A DNA stretch of 64,000 bases from Desulfitobacterium metallireducens DSM 15288 (GTDB lineage: Bacteria > Bacillota > Desulfitobacteriia > Desulfitobacteriales > Desulfitobacteriaceae), in the NCBI RefSeq assembly GCF_000231405.2, contig NZ_CP007032.1:2170001-2234000 (forward strand), in the 5' to 3' direction. The position numbers and the translations under genes are program-made. Positions 1 through 6,952 of this stretch are shown here, piece by piece (positions within the stretch are counted from its first letter, which is position 1; every line of letters begins with the position of its first letter). The notes beneath the pieces were generated by a model. It was not told the origin of the DNA, did not search any database, and saw only the letters and a program-made list of their open reading frames with translations.

Positions 1-148
1 AATTAGAATACCATAGGGCTTTATAAGTGTCAATACATAAATTCACATGACGATTATCATCAAATTTTGTCTTATTGAAAAACTTAGTTCCACCCCTACT
101 CCCTCTAGATGTGGAAGTTAGTTTTACAAATAAAAGGGTGGCTTTAAG

Positions 149-244
149 TTCTGCAAATTGTTCTGCAAATTGTTCTGCAAATTGTTCTGCAAATTGTTCT
201 GCAAATTGTTCTGCAAATTGTTCTGCAAATTGTTCTGCAAATTA
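149..244. repeat. 12-bp tandem repeat, 8 units
   Basis: Eight head-to-tail copies of TTCTGCAAATTG (the last ends in A instead of G). The unit length is a multiple of three, so it stays open in several frames and gives artefactual Ser-Ala-Asn-Cys or Phe-Cys-Lys-Leu repeat peptides; no start or ribosome site supports translation. It lies about 60 bp before the IS30-type transposase remnant. Function unknown; such perfect arrays usually vary in copy number by slippage. Confidence 0.9.
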
Positions 245-304
245 TTATACTCTTATCTAGCCCGTTCTCAAGCAGTAATCCTGCCTGGAGGCAGGAGGCT
301 CATT

Positions 305-632
305 ATGTCTAAGTTTAAACATTTTATCCTGAGTGAAAGAATATCCCTTGAACACATGCTTAAGGATTCCTGCTCATTTAAAGCGATCGGAAGGGAACTT
401 AACAAAGATTGCACTTCCATTTCCAAGGAAGTGAGAAATTATCAATTATTAAAAGGACGGTTCCTATGGTCGGGCTTTCAACAACTGTCTTCATCATCTG
501 ACTTGCACCCAATCCTACATTTGTGACTCTCCTCTGTGTCGTAACCGTTACTGTAGATTTTGTTCTCATTGTTTTTCAATTCGTTCGGAATCACGCGGTG
601 GGATTAACGTTAATTTGGTCAATGCAAGATAG
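305..632 (+). pseudogene. IS30-family transposase, N-terminal fragment with frameshift
   Basis: From ATG 305 the frame reads an N-terminal helix-turn-helix typical of IS30 transposases (LSERISLEHMLKD...SFKAIGRELNKDCTSISKEV). Near position 465 the frame breaks. One other frame then continues the family's Cys-rich segment (RAFNNCLHHLTCTQSYIC, then DSPLCRNRYCRFCSHC) up to about 572 and stops at 632. The DDE catalytic core is absent, so the copy is dead. I see no terminal inverted repeats. A small hairpin (CCTGCCTGGAGGCAGG) lies just before the ATG. Family assignment rests on my recognition of the HTH and Cys motifs, not on a search. Confidence 0.75.
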
Positions 633-641
633 AATGAGGTA

Positions 642-672
642 AATAAATAGCACTGCATATCACTGCAGTGCT
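642..672 (-). terminator. Hairpin downstream of tRNA-Gly(CCC)
   Basis: A perfect 9-bp inverted repeat (AGCACTGCA / TGCAGTGCT, 6-nt loop) lies 11 bp past the CCA end of the minus-strand tRNA-Gly. It is followed on that strand by a T-rich but not uniform stretch (ATTTATTT). Probably an intrinsic terminator or a 3' processing stem. Confidence 0.6.
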
Positions 673-683
673 CATATTACGTA

Positions 684-758
684 TGGAGCGGAAGACGGGA
701 TTCGAACCCGCGGCCCTCGGCTTGGGAAGCCAATGCTCTACCACTGAGCCACTTCCGC
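684..758 (-). tRNA. tRNA-Gly(CCC)
   Basis: A 75-nt cloverleaf with encoded CCA. Acceptor GCGGAAG/CTTCCGC, anticodon stem TTGGC/GCCGA, loop TTCCCAA giving anticodon CCC (reads GGG), T-loop TTCGAAT. It stands alone, about 1.1 kb away from the large arrays, with its own hairpin downstream. Confidence 0.95.
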
Positions 759-980
759 ATTTAACGTTATTTATTATACCAAATAGACTGAGAGTGTCAA
801 GCTAAAATTCCTTTTCAATCTACTGAATCTATACATAACACAATTCTAGCGAGAAGATTTATCCATGTTTGCTCGTTCTCTGACTAATTTGATAGCCATC
901 AATTATAATACAGACCATTTTGGAGACTTTCACTCTATTCTCTTCGGTAAATTTTTAATTGACTACAGAATCATCTATGG

Positions 981-1205
981 TTATGCCCCTATAGTCTTAT
1001 AACTCTGTTCATACTGTTGATTCTGATATTGATTAAGTAATATATCTAATCTTTGGCTTAATCTTACTACTTCAGGGTCAGTAAGTGGCTTTTCCACGCC
1101 TAGATGATTTAGTTCCCTCCGCATCTCTTCTATGAACTGAAGTAAACACGTAATAGAATACTCCTCCGTAATACCACTTCCCTTCCTTGAACTCATATTA
1201 TCCAT
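981..1205 (-). CDS. Spo0E-like aspartyl-phosphate phosphatase
   Basis: A 74-residue protein with the Spo0E-family signature SQRLDILLNQY near residues 49-59, preceded by a helix containing LTDPEVVRL. Family members are small helical-hairpin phosphatases that remove the phosphate from Spo0A~P and so delay sporulation; the SQxxD segment carries the catalytic Asp. Length and motif placement fit the family. The ribosome site is weak (TTGAAG before the ATG). It stands alone, with neighbours on the other strand (CoA-binding protein) and a tRNA. The substrate is inferred from family knowledge. Confidence 0.8.
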   Translation of the reverse strand: MDNMSSRKGSGITEEYSITCLLQFIEEMRRELNHLGVEKPLTDPEVVRLSQRLDILLNQYQNQQYEQSYKTIGA

Positions 1206-1293
1206 TTTACTTCAAGGTGAAACGCTATATCTATAGGAAATTTTGTCGAATATTGTTTTTTATATAGTCATGCACGAAATCGCACTTCTCCAT

Positions 1294-1322
1294 TTGCTAA
1301 GTTCCCTGAACTCAGGTAAAAT
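1294..1322 (+). promoter_or_regulatory. Sigma-A-type promoter of the CoA-binding protein gene
   Basis: TTGCTA, a 17-bp spacer, then TAAAAT, 45 bp before the ATG at 1368. Good match to a vegetative -35/-10 pair. Confidence 0.55.
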
Positions 1323-1367
1323 ATGCCTTAGATAAAGAAGTCATTTCACATTATAGGAGGGGTTTAA

Positions 1368-1763
1368 ATGCAAGGAGATATGAAAGAATTTCTTCAACAA
1401 GAAAATTGGGCAGTCATCGGAGTATCTGATAATCCAGAAAAATATGGAACCAAAGTTTATCTTCAGCTCAAAAAAGCTGGATATAAGGTTTACGCGGTCA
1501 ACCCAAAATTAGATCAAATTGATGGGGATACCTGTTATCCTAATCTTAGCTCACTTCCACTTGTCCCAGATGCTGTCAGTGTTGTTGTACCCCCCAAGGC
1601 AACAGAACAAATTATTAATGAATGTGCAAAGCTAGGAATTCGAAGAATTTGGATGCAACCCGGTAGTGAAAGCGACACTGCCATAAAAGATGGCGACGAT
1701 CAAGGCTTAGAGTTAGTTTATAGCCAATGCGTACTCATTCAAACACGAGACAAAGTTAAATAA
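1368..1763 (+). CDS. CoA-binding domain protein (YccU-like)
   Basis: A 131-residue, single-domain Rossmann protein of the CoA_binding_2 family. Visible features: a nucleotide-loop region WAVIGVSDNPEKYGTKVY (about 14-31), YAVNPK (about 42-47), and the later WMQPGSES motif. Family members are stand-alone homologues of the CoA-binding domain of succinyl-CoA synthetase; the physiological role is not settled. The start is supported by AGGAGG 7 bp upstream; an alternative ATG lies four codons downstream. Single-gene unit ending in a strong hairpin (1819-1850). Confidence 0.85.
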   Translation: MQGDMKEFLQQENWAVIGVSDNPEKYGTKVYLQLKKAGYKVYAVNPKLDQIDGDTCYPNLSSLPLVPDAVSVVVPPKATEQIINECAKLGIRRIWMQPGSESDTAIKDGDDQGLELVYSQCVLIQTRDKVK

Positions 1764-1818
1764 CTATCCAAATATAACGCTATTAGATACTTTGTTTTAT
1801 AAATAATATACACAGAGA

Positions 1819-1850
1819 AACCGCACTGAAGTTCAGTGCGGTTATTTTTT
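1819..1850. terminator. Bidirectional intrinsic terminator
   Basis: AACCGCACTGAA / TTCAGTGCGGTT, a 12-bp palindrome around one base, followed on the plus strand by TATTTTTTATATTT. It can end the CoA-binding gene from the left and the tRNA array from the right. A related hairpin recurs at 1936-1960 and 3693-3717. Confidence 0.8.
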
Positions 1851-1855
1851 ATATT

Positions 1856-1929
1856 TGGAGCGGGTGATGAGAATCGAACTCACATAACTAGCTTGGAAGG
1901 CTAGCGCTCTACCACTGAGCTACACCCGC
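1856..1929 (-). tRNA. tRNA-Gly(TCC), extra copy
   Basis: A 74-nt tRNA with encoded CCA, anticodon stem CTAGC/GCTAG, loop CTTCCAA, anticodon TCC. Identical to the copies at 1972 and 3729. It is the last gene of the left array and has its own hairpin on its 3' side. Confidence 0.96.
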
Positions 1930-1935
1930 AATTTA

Positions 1936-1966
1936 AACCGCACTGAAAATCAGCGCGGTGCTTTTT
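1936..1966 (-). terminator. Hairpin between the two tRNA-Gly copies
   Basis: ACCGCACTGA / TCAGCGCGGT around three bases (one G-T pair). On the plus strand a T5 run follows; on the minus (tRNA) strand only TTT follows, so read-through into the extra tRNA-Gly at 1856 is plausible. Partial terminator or processing stem. Confidence 0.55.
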
Positions 1967-1971
1967 ATGTA

Positions 1972-2045
1972 TGGAGCGGGTGATGAGAATCGAACTCACA
2001 TAACTAGCTTGGAAGGCTAGCGCTCTACCACTGAGCTACACCCGC
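1972..2045 (-). tRNA. tRNA-Gly(TCC), array A
   Basis: Loop CTTCCAA, anticodon TCC, CCA encoded; identical to 1856-1929 and 3729-3802. Confidence 0.96.
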
Positions 2046-2053
2046 AAGGTGTA

Positions 2054-2130
2054 TGGTAGCAGGGGAGGGATTTGAACCCTCGGATGAGCGGGTATGAACC
2101 ACTTGCCTTAGACCACTTGGCTACCCTGCC
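2054..2130 (-). tRNA. tRNA-Met(CAT), elongator, array A
   Basis: A 77-nt tRNA: acceptor GGCAGGG/CCCTGCT, anticodon stem AGTGG/CCGCT, loop TTCATAC, CCA encoded. The paired first base and the loop TTCATAC fit elongator Met rather than initiator or Ile2. Confidence 0.9.
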
Positions 2131-2131
2131 A

Positions 2132-2206
2132 TGGCTCCCCGAGTAGGACTCGAACCTACAACCTACCGGTTAACAGCCGGTTGCTCCACCATTGAGCTAT
2201 CGAGGA
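2132..2206 (-). tRNA. tRNA-Asn(GTT), array A
   Basis: Acceptor TCCTCGA/TCGGGGA, loop CTGTTAA, anticodon GTT, CCA encoded. Confidence 0.96.
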
Positions 2207-2225
2207 ATATATCAATGTATTTGAC

Positions 2226-2316
2226 TGGCGGAGAAGGAGGGATTCGAACCCTCGCAGCAGTTACCCACTCTAACGGTTTAGCAAACCGTCCTCTTCAACC
2301 TCTTGAGTACTTCTCC
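2226..2316 (-). tRNA. tRNA-Ser(GCT), array A
   Basis: A 91-nt class II tRNA with a long variable arm; acceptor GGAGAAG/CTTCTCC, loop TTGCTAA, anticodon GCT, CCA encoded. Confidence 0.96.
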
Positions 2317-2331
2317 GCAATATTATTTTTT

Positions 2332-2416
2332 TGGTGCGGAAGACGGGACTTGAACCCGTACGGTGTTAACCACACGCCCCTCAAACGTGCGCGTCTGCCA
2401 ATTCCGCCACTCCCGC
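2332..2416 (-). tRNA. tRNA-Leu(GAG), array A
   Basis: An 85-nt class II tRNA; acceptor GCGGGAG, anticodon loop TTGAGGG, anticodon GAG, CCA encoded. Confidence 0.94.
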
Positions 2417-2420
2417 ACTA

Positions 2421-2496
2421 TGGAGCCATTGACCGGGATTGAACCGGTGACCTTATCCTTACCAAGGATACGCTCTACCAACTGAGCTACAACGGC
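2421..2496 (-). tRNA. tRNA-Thr(GGT), array A
   Basis: Anticodon stem TATCC/GGATA, loop TTGGTAA, anticodon GGT, CCA encoded. Confidence 0.96.
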
Positions 2497-2530
2497 AACT
2501 TAACTTTTTAAGGATCAACAAAGTTTTAAA

Positions 2531-2607
2531 TGGTGCGCTCGGAGGGATTCGAACCCCCGGCCTTCTGATTCGTAGTCAGACGCTCTATCCAGCTGAGCCA
2601 CGAGCGC
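2531..2607 (-). tRNA. tRNA-Arg(ACG), array A
   Basis: Acceptor GCGCTCG, anticodon loop CTACGAA, anticodon ACG (A34 normally becomes inosine), CCA encoded. Confidence 0.96.
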
Positions 2608-2616
2608 ATTATTTTT

Positions 2617-2691
2617 TGGAGCGGGTGACGAGATTCGGACTCGCGACTTTCACCTTGGCAAGGTGACACTCTACCACTGAGTTACACCCGC
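2617..2691 (-). tRNA. tRNA-Gly(GCC), array A
   Basis: Anticodon stem TCACC/GGTGA, loop TTGCCAA, anticodon GCC, CCA encoded. Confidence 0.96.
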
Positions 2692-2699
2692 AATAGAAT

Positions 2700-2775
2700 T
2701 GGTGAGCCATCCGCGACTCGAACGCGGGACACCCTGATTAAAAGTCAGGTGCTCTACCGACTGAGCTAATGGCTC
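2700..2775 (-). tRNA. tRNA-Lys(TTT), array A
   Basis: Acceptor GAGCCAT, anticodon loop CTTTTAA, anticodon TTT, CCA encoded. Confidence 0.96.
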
Positions 2776-2781
2776 ATAAAA

Positions 2782-2856
2782 TGGCTGGGGTGGCAGGATT
2801 CGAACCTACGAATGCCAGAGTCAAAGTCTGGTGCCTTACCGCTTGGCGACACCCCA
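2782..2856 (-). tRNA. tRNA-Gln(TTG), array A
   Basis: Acceptor TGGGGTG, anticodon stem CCAGA/TCTGG, loop CTTTGAC, anticodon TTG, CCA encoded. Confidence 0.96.
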
Positions 2857-2902
2857 TCATCATATTTATATCAGTCTTCCTTTTCTGATGACTTGATACC
2901 TT

Positions 2903-2977
<75 letters not shown>

Positions 2978-2985
2978 ATGTTTAG

Positions 2986-3069
2986 TGGTGGGCAGGGATG
3001 GATTCGAACCATCGTACCTTACGGAACAGATTTACAGTCTGCCGCCTTTAACCGCTCGGCCACCTACCC
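2986..3069 (-). tRNA. tRNA-Tyr(GTA), array A
   Basis: An 84-nt class II tRNA with a long variable arm; acceptor GGGTAGG, loop CTGTAAA, anticodon GTA, CCA encoded. Confidence 0.96.
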
Positions 3070-3092
3070 ACGTTTTTCATATGAAATTAAAA

Positions 3093-3169
3093 TGGCGACC
3101 CCGATCGGATTTGAACCGACGATCTCCTGCGTGACAGGCAGGCATGTTAAACCACTACACCACGGGGCC
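3093..3169 (-). tRNA. tRNA-Asp(GTC), array A
   Basis: Acceptor GGCCCCG/CGGGGTC, anticodon stem CCTGC/GCAGG, loop CTGTCAC, anticodon GTC, CCA encoded. Confidence 0.96.
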
Positions 3170-3177
3170 AGTGTATT

Positions 3178-3253
<76 letters not shown>

Positions 3254-3259
3254 GGAATT

Positions 3260-3335
3260 TGGTGACCCGTACGGGATTCGAACCCGTGTAGCCGCCGTGA
3301 AAGGGCGGTGTCTTAAGCCGCTTGACCAACGGGCC
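3260..3335 (-). tRNA. tRNA-Glu(TTC), array A
   Basis: First gene of array A. Anticodon stem CCGCC/GGCGG, loop CTTTCAC, anticodon TTC, CCA encoded. Its 5' base is the right limit of the duplicated block. Confidence 0.96.
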
Positions 3336-3356
3336 ATTTTCGCGAGAACATTTGTT

Positions 3357-3385
3357 AGTATATCTGAATTCGACTTAGATGTCAA
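3357..3385 (-). promoter_or_regulatory. Promoter of tRNA array A
   Basis: On the minus strand: TTGACA, a 17-bp spacer, TATACT, 21 bp before tRNA-Glu. Near-consensus sigma-A promoter, as expected for a stable-RNA operon. Confidence 0.85.
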
Positions 3386-3691
3386 CACATTTCGTATTTT
3401 TATGTCATTTTTTACGCTCTATTTCAGCATCTATTTTCTCTAGTGGAGATTCACACATCTCTATATTCTCACCTATTCAGAGATTATTATTTCAGACGCT
3501 CTGAAGTGCCGTTATTCCCTGCTAACGATATTTCGAAATGAGTATAATACTCTCAAACTATTTAGTCCATCGAAGAAAATCATATAATCTGCTCGAGTAA
3601 CAAAAATCTTTTTGATCTGTTCTGTCTTAATCTATCCTCAAATGGATTGCTAGTAATATAACAAGCATATCCAATGAAATTCTATAAAACA
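3386..3691. other. Spacer between the two tRNA arrays
   Basis: About 300 bp of AT-rich sequence upstream of the array A promoter. No ORF with coding character, hairpin or repeat could be recognised. It is not shared with the region upstream of array B. Confidence 0.6.
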
Positions 3692-3692
3692 A

Positions 3693-3723
3693 AACCGCAC
3701 TGAAAATCAGCGCGGTGCTTTTT
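3693..3723 (-). terminator. Hairpin at the 3' end of tRNA array B
   Basis: Same ACCGCACTGA / TCAGCGCGGT stem as at 1936; on the minus strand it is followed by TTTTGTTTTATAG, a better T-run than copy A has, so here it can act as a terminator. Confidence 0.7.
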
Positions 3724-3728
3724 ATGTA

Positions 3729-3802
3729 TGGAGCGGGTGATGAGAATCGAACTCACATAACTAGCTTGGAAGGCTAGCGCTCTACCACTGAGCTACACCC
3801 GC
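3729..3802 (-). tRNA. tRNA-Gly(TCC), array B
   Basis: Identical to 1972-2045; anticodon TCC, CCA encoded. Confidence 0.96.
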
Positions 3803-3810
3803 AAGGTGTA

Positions 3811-3887
3811 TGGTAGCAGGGGAGGGATTTGAACCCTCGGATGAGCGGGTATGAACCACTTGCCTTAGACCACTTGGCTACCCTGCC
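3811..3887 (-). tRNA. tRNA-Met(CAT), elongator, array B
   Basis: Identical to 2054-2130; loop TTCATAC. Confidence 0.9.
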
Positions 3888-3888
3888 A

Positions 3889-3963
3889 TGGCTCCCCGAG
3901 TAGGACTCGAACCTACAACCTACCGGTTAACAGCCGGTTGCTCCACCATTGAGCTATCGAGGA
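3889..3963 (-). tRNA. tRNA-Asn(GTT), array B
   Basis: Identical to 2132-2206; anticodon GTT. Confidence 0.96.
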
Positions 3964-3982
3964 ATATATCAATGTATTTGAC

Positions 3983-4073
3983 TGGCGGAGAAGGAGGGAT
4001 TCGAACCCTCGCAGCAGTTACCCACTCTAACGGTTTAGCAAACCGTCCTCTTCAACCTCTTGAGTACTTCTCC
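3983..4073 (-). tRNA. tRNA-Ser(GCT), array B
   Basis: Identical to 2226-2316; class II, anticodon GCT. Confidence 0.96.
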
Positions 4074-4088
4074 GCAATATTATTTTTT

Positions 4089-4173
4089 TGGTGCGGAAGA
4101 CGGGACTTGAACCCGTACGGTGTTAACCACACGCCCCTCAAACGTGCGCGTCTGCCAATTCCGCCACTCCCGC
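4089..4173 (-). tRNA. tRNA-Leu(GAG), array B
   Basis: Identical to 2332-2416; class II, anticodon GAG. Confidence 0.94.
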
Positions 4174-4177
4174 ACTA

Positions 4178-4253
4178 TGGAGCCATTGACCGGGATTGAA
4201 CCGGTGACCTTATCCTTACCAAGGATACGCTCTACCAACTGAGCTACAACGGC
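4178..4253 (-). tRNA. tRNA-Thr(GGT), array B
   Basis: Identical to 2421-2496; anticodon GGT. Confidence 0.96.
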
Positions 4254-4288
4254 AACTTAACTTTTTTAAGGATCAACAAAGTTTTAAA

Positions 4289-4365
4289 TGGTGCGCTCGG
4301 AGGGATTCGAACCCCCGGCCTTCTGATTCGTAGTCAGACGCTCTATCCAGCTGAGCCACGAGCGC
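4289..4365 (-). tRNA. tRNA-Arg(ACG), array B
   Basis: Identical to 2531-2607; the only gene whose offset between copies is 1758 rather than 1757. Confidence 0.96.
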
Positions 4366-4373
4366 ATATTTTT

Positions 4374-4448
4374 TGGAGCGGGTGACGAGATTCGGACTCG
4401 CGACTTTCACCTTGGCAAGGTGACACTCTACCACTGAGTTACACCCGC
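4374..4448 (-). tRNA. tRNA-Gly(GCC), array B
   Basis: Identical to 2617-2691; anticodon GCC. Confidence 0.96.
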
Positions 4449-4456
4449 AATAGAAT

Positions 4457-4532
4457 TGGTGAGCCATCCGCGACTCGAACGCGGGACACCCTGATTAAAA
4501 GTCAGGTGCTCTACCGACTGAGCTAATGGCTC
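4457..4532 (-). tRNA. tRNA-Lys(TTT), array B
   Basis: Identical to 2700-2775; anticodon TTT. Confidence 0.96.
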
Positions 4533-4538
4533 ATAAAA

Positions 4539-4613
4539 TGGCTGGGGTGGCAGGATTCGAACCTACGAATGCCAGAGTCAAAGTCTGGTGCCTTACCGCT
4601 TGGCGACACCCCA
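4539..4613 (-). tRNA. tRNA-Gln(TTG), array B
   Basis: Identical to 2782-2856; anticodon TTG. Confidence 0.96.
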
Positions 4614-4659
4614 TCATCATATTTATATCAGTCTTCCTTTTCTGATGACTTGATACCTT

Positions 4660-4734
<75 letters not shown>

Positions 4735-4742
4735 ATGTTTAG

Positions 4743-4826
4743 TGGTGGGCAGGGATGGATTCGAACCATCGTACCTTACGGAACAGATTTACAGTCTGCC
4801 GCCTTTAACCGCTCGGCCACCTACCC
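4743..4826 (-). tRNA. tRNA-Tyr(GTA), array B
   Basis: Identical to 2986-3069; class II, anticodon GTA. Confidence 0.96.
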
Positions 4827-4849
4827 ACGTTTTTCATATGAAATTAAAA

Positions 4850-4926
4850 TGGCGACCCCGATCGGATTTGAACCGACGATCTCCTGCGTGACAGGCAGGC
4901 ATGTTAAACCACTACACCACGGGGCC
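4850..4926 (-). tRNA. tRNA-Asp(GTC), array B
   Basis: Identical to 3093-3169; anticodon GTC. Confidence 0.96.
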
Positions 4927-4934
4927 AGTGTATT

Positions 4935-5010
<76 letters not shown>

Positions 5011-5016
5011 GGAATT

Positions 5017-5092
5017 TGGTGACCCGTACGGGATTCGAACCCGTGTAGCCGCCGTGAAAGGGCGGTGTCTTAAGCCGCTTGACCAACGGGCC
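5017..5092 (-). tRNA. tRNA-Glu(TTC), array B
   Basis: Identical to 3260-3335; first gene of array B. Confidence 0.96.
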
Positions 5093-5107
5093 GTTAGCGC
5101 AATAACT

Positions 5108-5136
5108 ATATTACATGGACAAGCCTGAGTTGTCAA
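5108..5136 (-). promoter_or_regulatory. Promoter of tRNA array B
   Basis: On the minus strand: TTGACA, 17-bp spacer, TAATAT, 15 bp before tRNA-Glu. Its sequence is unrelated to the array A promoter apart from the hexamers. Confidence 0.85.
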
Positions 5137-5751
5137 ATACTTTTTTAGAATGCAAGAAAGTTTTTTAGAGAGTAAATTAAATAGGCTGCGTAATGAAACA
5201 AATTTCTACTCTTCTTGAACTATTCCACTCTATAAAGAATTTACTTCGCGATCAAAACACAAGAGATATAGCTACGCTGCAACAAGATAGCCAGTTCTCT
5301 TTCTTTAGTGCGTCTGAATCATATTTTCTTTAACTAATAACGTATTTGCTGTTTGTGTTACTGCAAGAGCAGTAATAACTGCTACAGGGAAAATAGGAAC
5401 AATTTAGACCTTCTGAGGCGCCTCAGACGATTGACCCTGAGTCTCTTCTCTTATGAATTATTTGAGCCTCGTTTCGGTAAGCACGGGTATAAAATTTGTT
5501 CATCTTTAATATCCACAATTCCACCTTCCTCTATTTAGTGAGTTAGTATAAATTTTCTTACTTTATGTCTCTAAATATGAAAAGCTCGCAATTCTCCAAT
5601 ATAGCCTATTGTAAAATAGTATATCTGTTTGCATATATAGCCTGGAAGTATTTTTAACGTTGATAGTTTGGTTTATTGCTAATTACTTACGAACTAGAAT
5701 TTATATGGGTACAAATACTTAAAGTTACTAGCATAATTTCATTATATTTTA
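5137..5751. other. Gene-free region between array B and yczE
   Basis: About 600 bp of AT-rich DNA. Short open frames exist on both strands (for example 61 codons from 5353), but none has a ribosome site plus a recognisable product. Minus-strand frames around 5330-5520 show short stretches of protein-like composition broken by stops, which could be gene debris; I cannot name a family. Confidence 0.5.
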
Positions 5752-5760
5752 TGCTATAAT
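5752..5760 (+). promoter_or_regulatory. Extended -10 promoter of the YczE-like gene
   Basis: TGC directly before TATAAT, a consensus extended -10 element, 58 bp ahead of the GTG start. No good -35 at the usual distance. Confidence 0.5.
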
Positions 5761-5818
5761 AACAATCGGTTTATAGTTCTATATACAGAGTTGTCCTATT
5801 TTAACGGCGAGGTGTAAC

Positions 5819-6451
5819 GTGAAGACGTTTCTAGTTAAGTATTTATATTTTTTTAGCGGAATATTTATAACATGTATAGGTAACTATTTTCTAATCAATG
5901 CTCAAAATCTTGGGGTCAGCCCTTGGGATGTTTTTCATCTTGGTATTTCCAAATACTTTCCGTACCTAGGGTTGGGTACAATTGGAATTATAGTTGGACT
6001 GTTAATTCTGATCCCGACTTCTTTTATGGGGATAAAACCGCGAATCGGGACCTTTCTTAATATCTATATCTTCGGACTTATGTTAGACGAACTAATGTCG
6101 AGTCATCTCTTAGAAATACCAACAAGCTACATCTTAAGTCTTGTATATTTGATAATCGGAATTTTAACTACAGGAATCGGAACAGCAGTTTATTTACATA
6201 CCGATGCTGGAGCTGGTCCAAGAGATGCTTTGATGTTAGGTCTTAATCAAAAAACTCATTTAAGTATTGCACAGGTACGCTCAGGAATTGAGATTATGGT
6301 AGTCATCTTAGGCTATATCTTAGGTGGTCCTATAGGAGTTGGCACTCTTATCTTTTCGTTAACCATTGGAATCTCAGTGCAATGGGGTATGAAATGGGTG
6401 AATCAGCTCAAATTTATCATTTCTAACCGACCCGTAGAAGTATCTAAGTAA
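5819..6451 (+). CDS. YczE/YitT-type integral membrane protein
   Basis: A 210-residue hydrophobic protein with about five membrane segments. The N-terminal part (GNYFLINAQNLGVSPWDVFH, about 22-41) and a second similar segment (HTDAGAGPRDALMLGL, about 127-142) look like the duplicated half-motif of the YczE family, whose members are putative transporters of unknown substrate. The start is GTG, with a GGCGAGG ribosome site 6 bp upstream. It is a single-gene unit between stable-RNA loci. Substrate unknown. Confidence 0.75.
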   Translation: MKTFLVKYLYFFSGIFITCIGNYFLINAQNLGVSPWDVFHLGISKYFPYLGLGTIGIIVGLLILIPTSFMGIKPRIGTFLNIYIFGLMLDELMSSHLLEIPTSYILSLVYLIIGILTTGIGTAVYLHTDAGAGPRDALMLGLNQKTHLSIAQVRSGIEIMVVILGYILGGPIGVGTLIFSLTIGISVQWGMKWVNQLKFIISNRPVEVSK

Positions 6452-6745
6452 TAATGACCCCATTATCGTTCAGTCCTCGAAATTAAGATCAAATTTACTT
6501 TCTCTATCCTCATTACTGGAATGTCAAGGAATATGATTTTACTTAAAAAATTTAATTCCTGTCAAGTATAAGTCATTCGATTTTGAACGATAAATTCATA
6601 AGTCGCAGCGTAAACCTCAGGGCAATATACATAACGAATCACCCAAATCTTTTCTTATAAAATAAAGGCTATATTTATTATTTGTAGCTATAAGGCAACT
6701 ATAACTATATTAATATGGTGCTGACTAGTAAAAATATACTATGAC

Positions 6746-6800
6746 TTTTACTGATCAGCCCTATACAATTAGTCAAACTTCCGTGATCGAGTTTCGAAAA
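6746..6800 (-). pseudogene. Decayed 5S rRNA fragment (older copy)
   Basis: On the minus strand, ACTCGATCACGGAAGTTTGA followed by TAGGGCTGATCAGTAAAAGT resembles the central part of the intact 5S gene (CTCGAACACGGAAGTTAAG ... AGGGCCGATGATACTTGG). Only about 55 bp is recognisable. The surrounding 6452-6900 holds nothing else I can name. Confidence 0.5.
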
Positions 6801-6903
6801 AGAAAGATAGTATCTCTTGTTCGTGCAAAAACACATAAATCATAATGGAATACTATCGCCAGTGAGCTGTACGGGTCAAATCGCCCCTAAAGAATCATGC
6901 TAT

Positions 6904-6948
6904 AAAAAGCGGAGAAACCACGTCATTCAACGTAGTCTCTCCGCTTTT
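6904..6948 (-). terminator. Second intrinsic terminator beyond the rRNA operon
   Basis: On the minus strand, an AAAAGCGGAGA / TCTCCGCTTTT stem with a 20-odd-nt loop and a T5 run, just after the 5S-like remnant. It matches the position of the true 5S terminator, as if duplicated with a 5S copy. Confidence 0.75.
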
Positions 6949-6952
6949 GCAT

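Noticed and set aside
149-244. 12-bp array considered as CRISPR or plasmid iteron
   Set aside because: No spacers, unit too short, no rep or cas gene near; simple tandem repeat.
75-260. ORF with Ser-Ala-Asn-Cys repeats as a Cys-rich peptide
   Set aside because: Arises from the 12-bp repeat; no ribosome site and no matching family.
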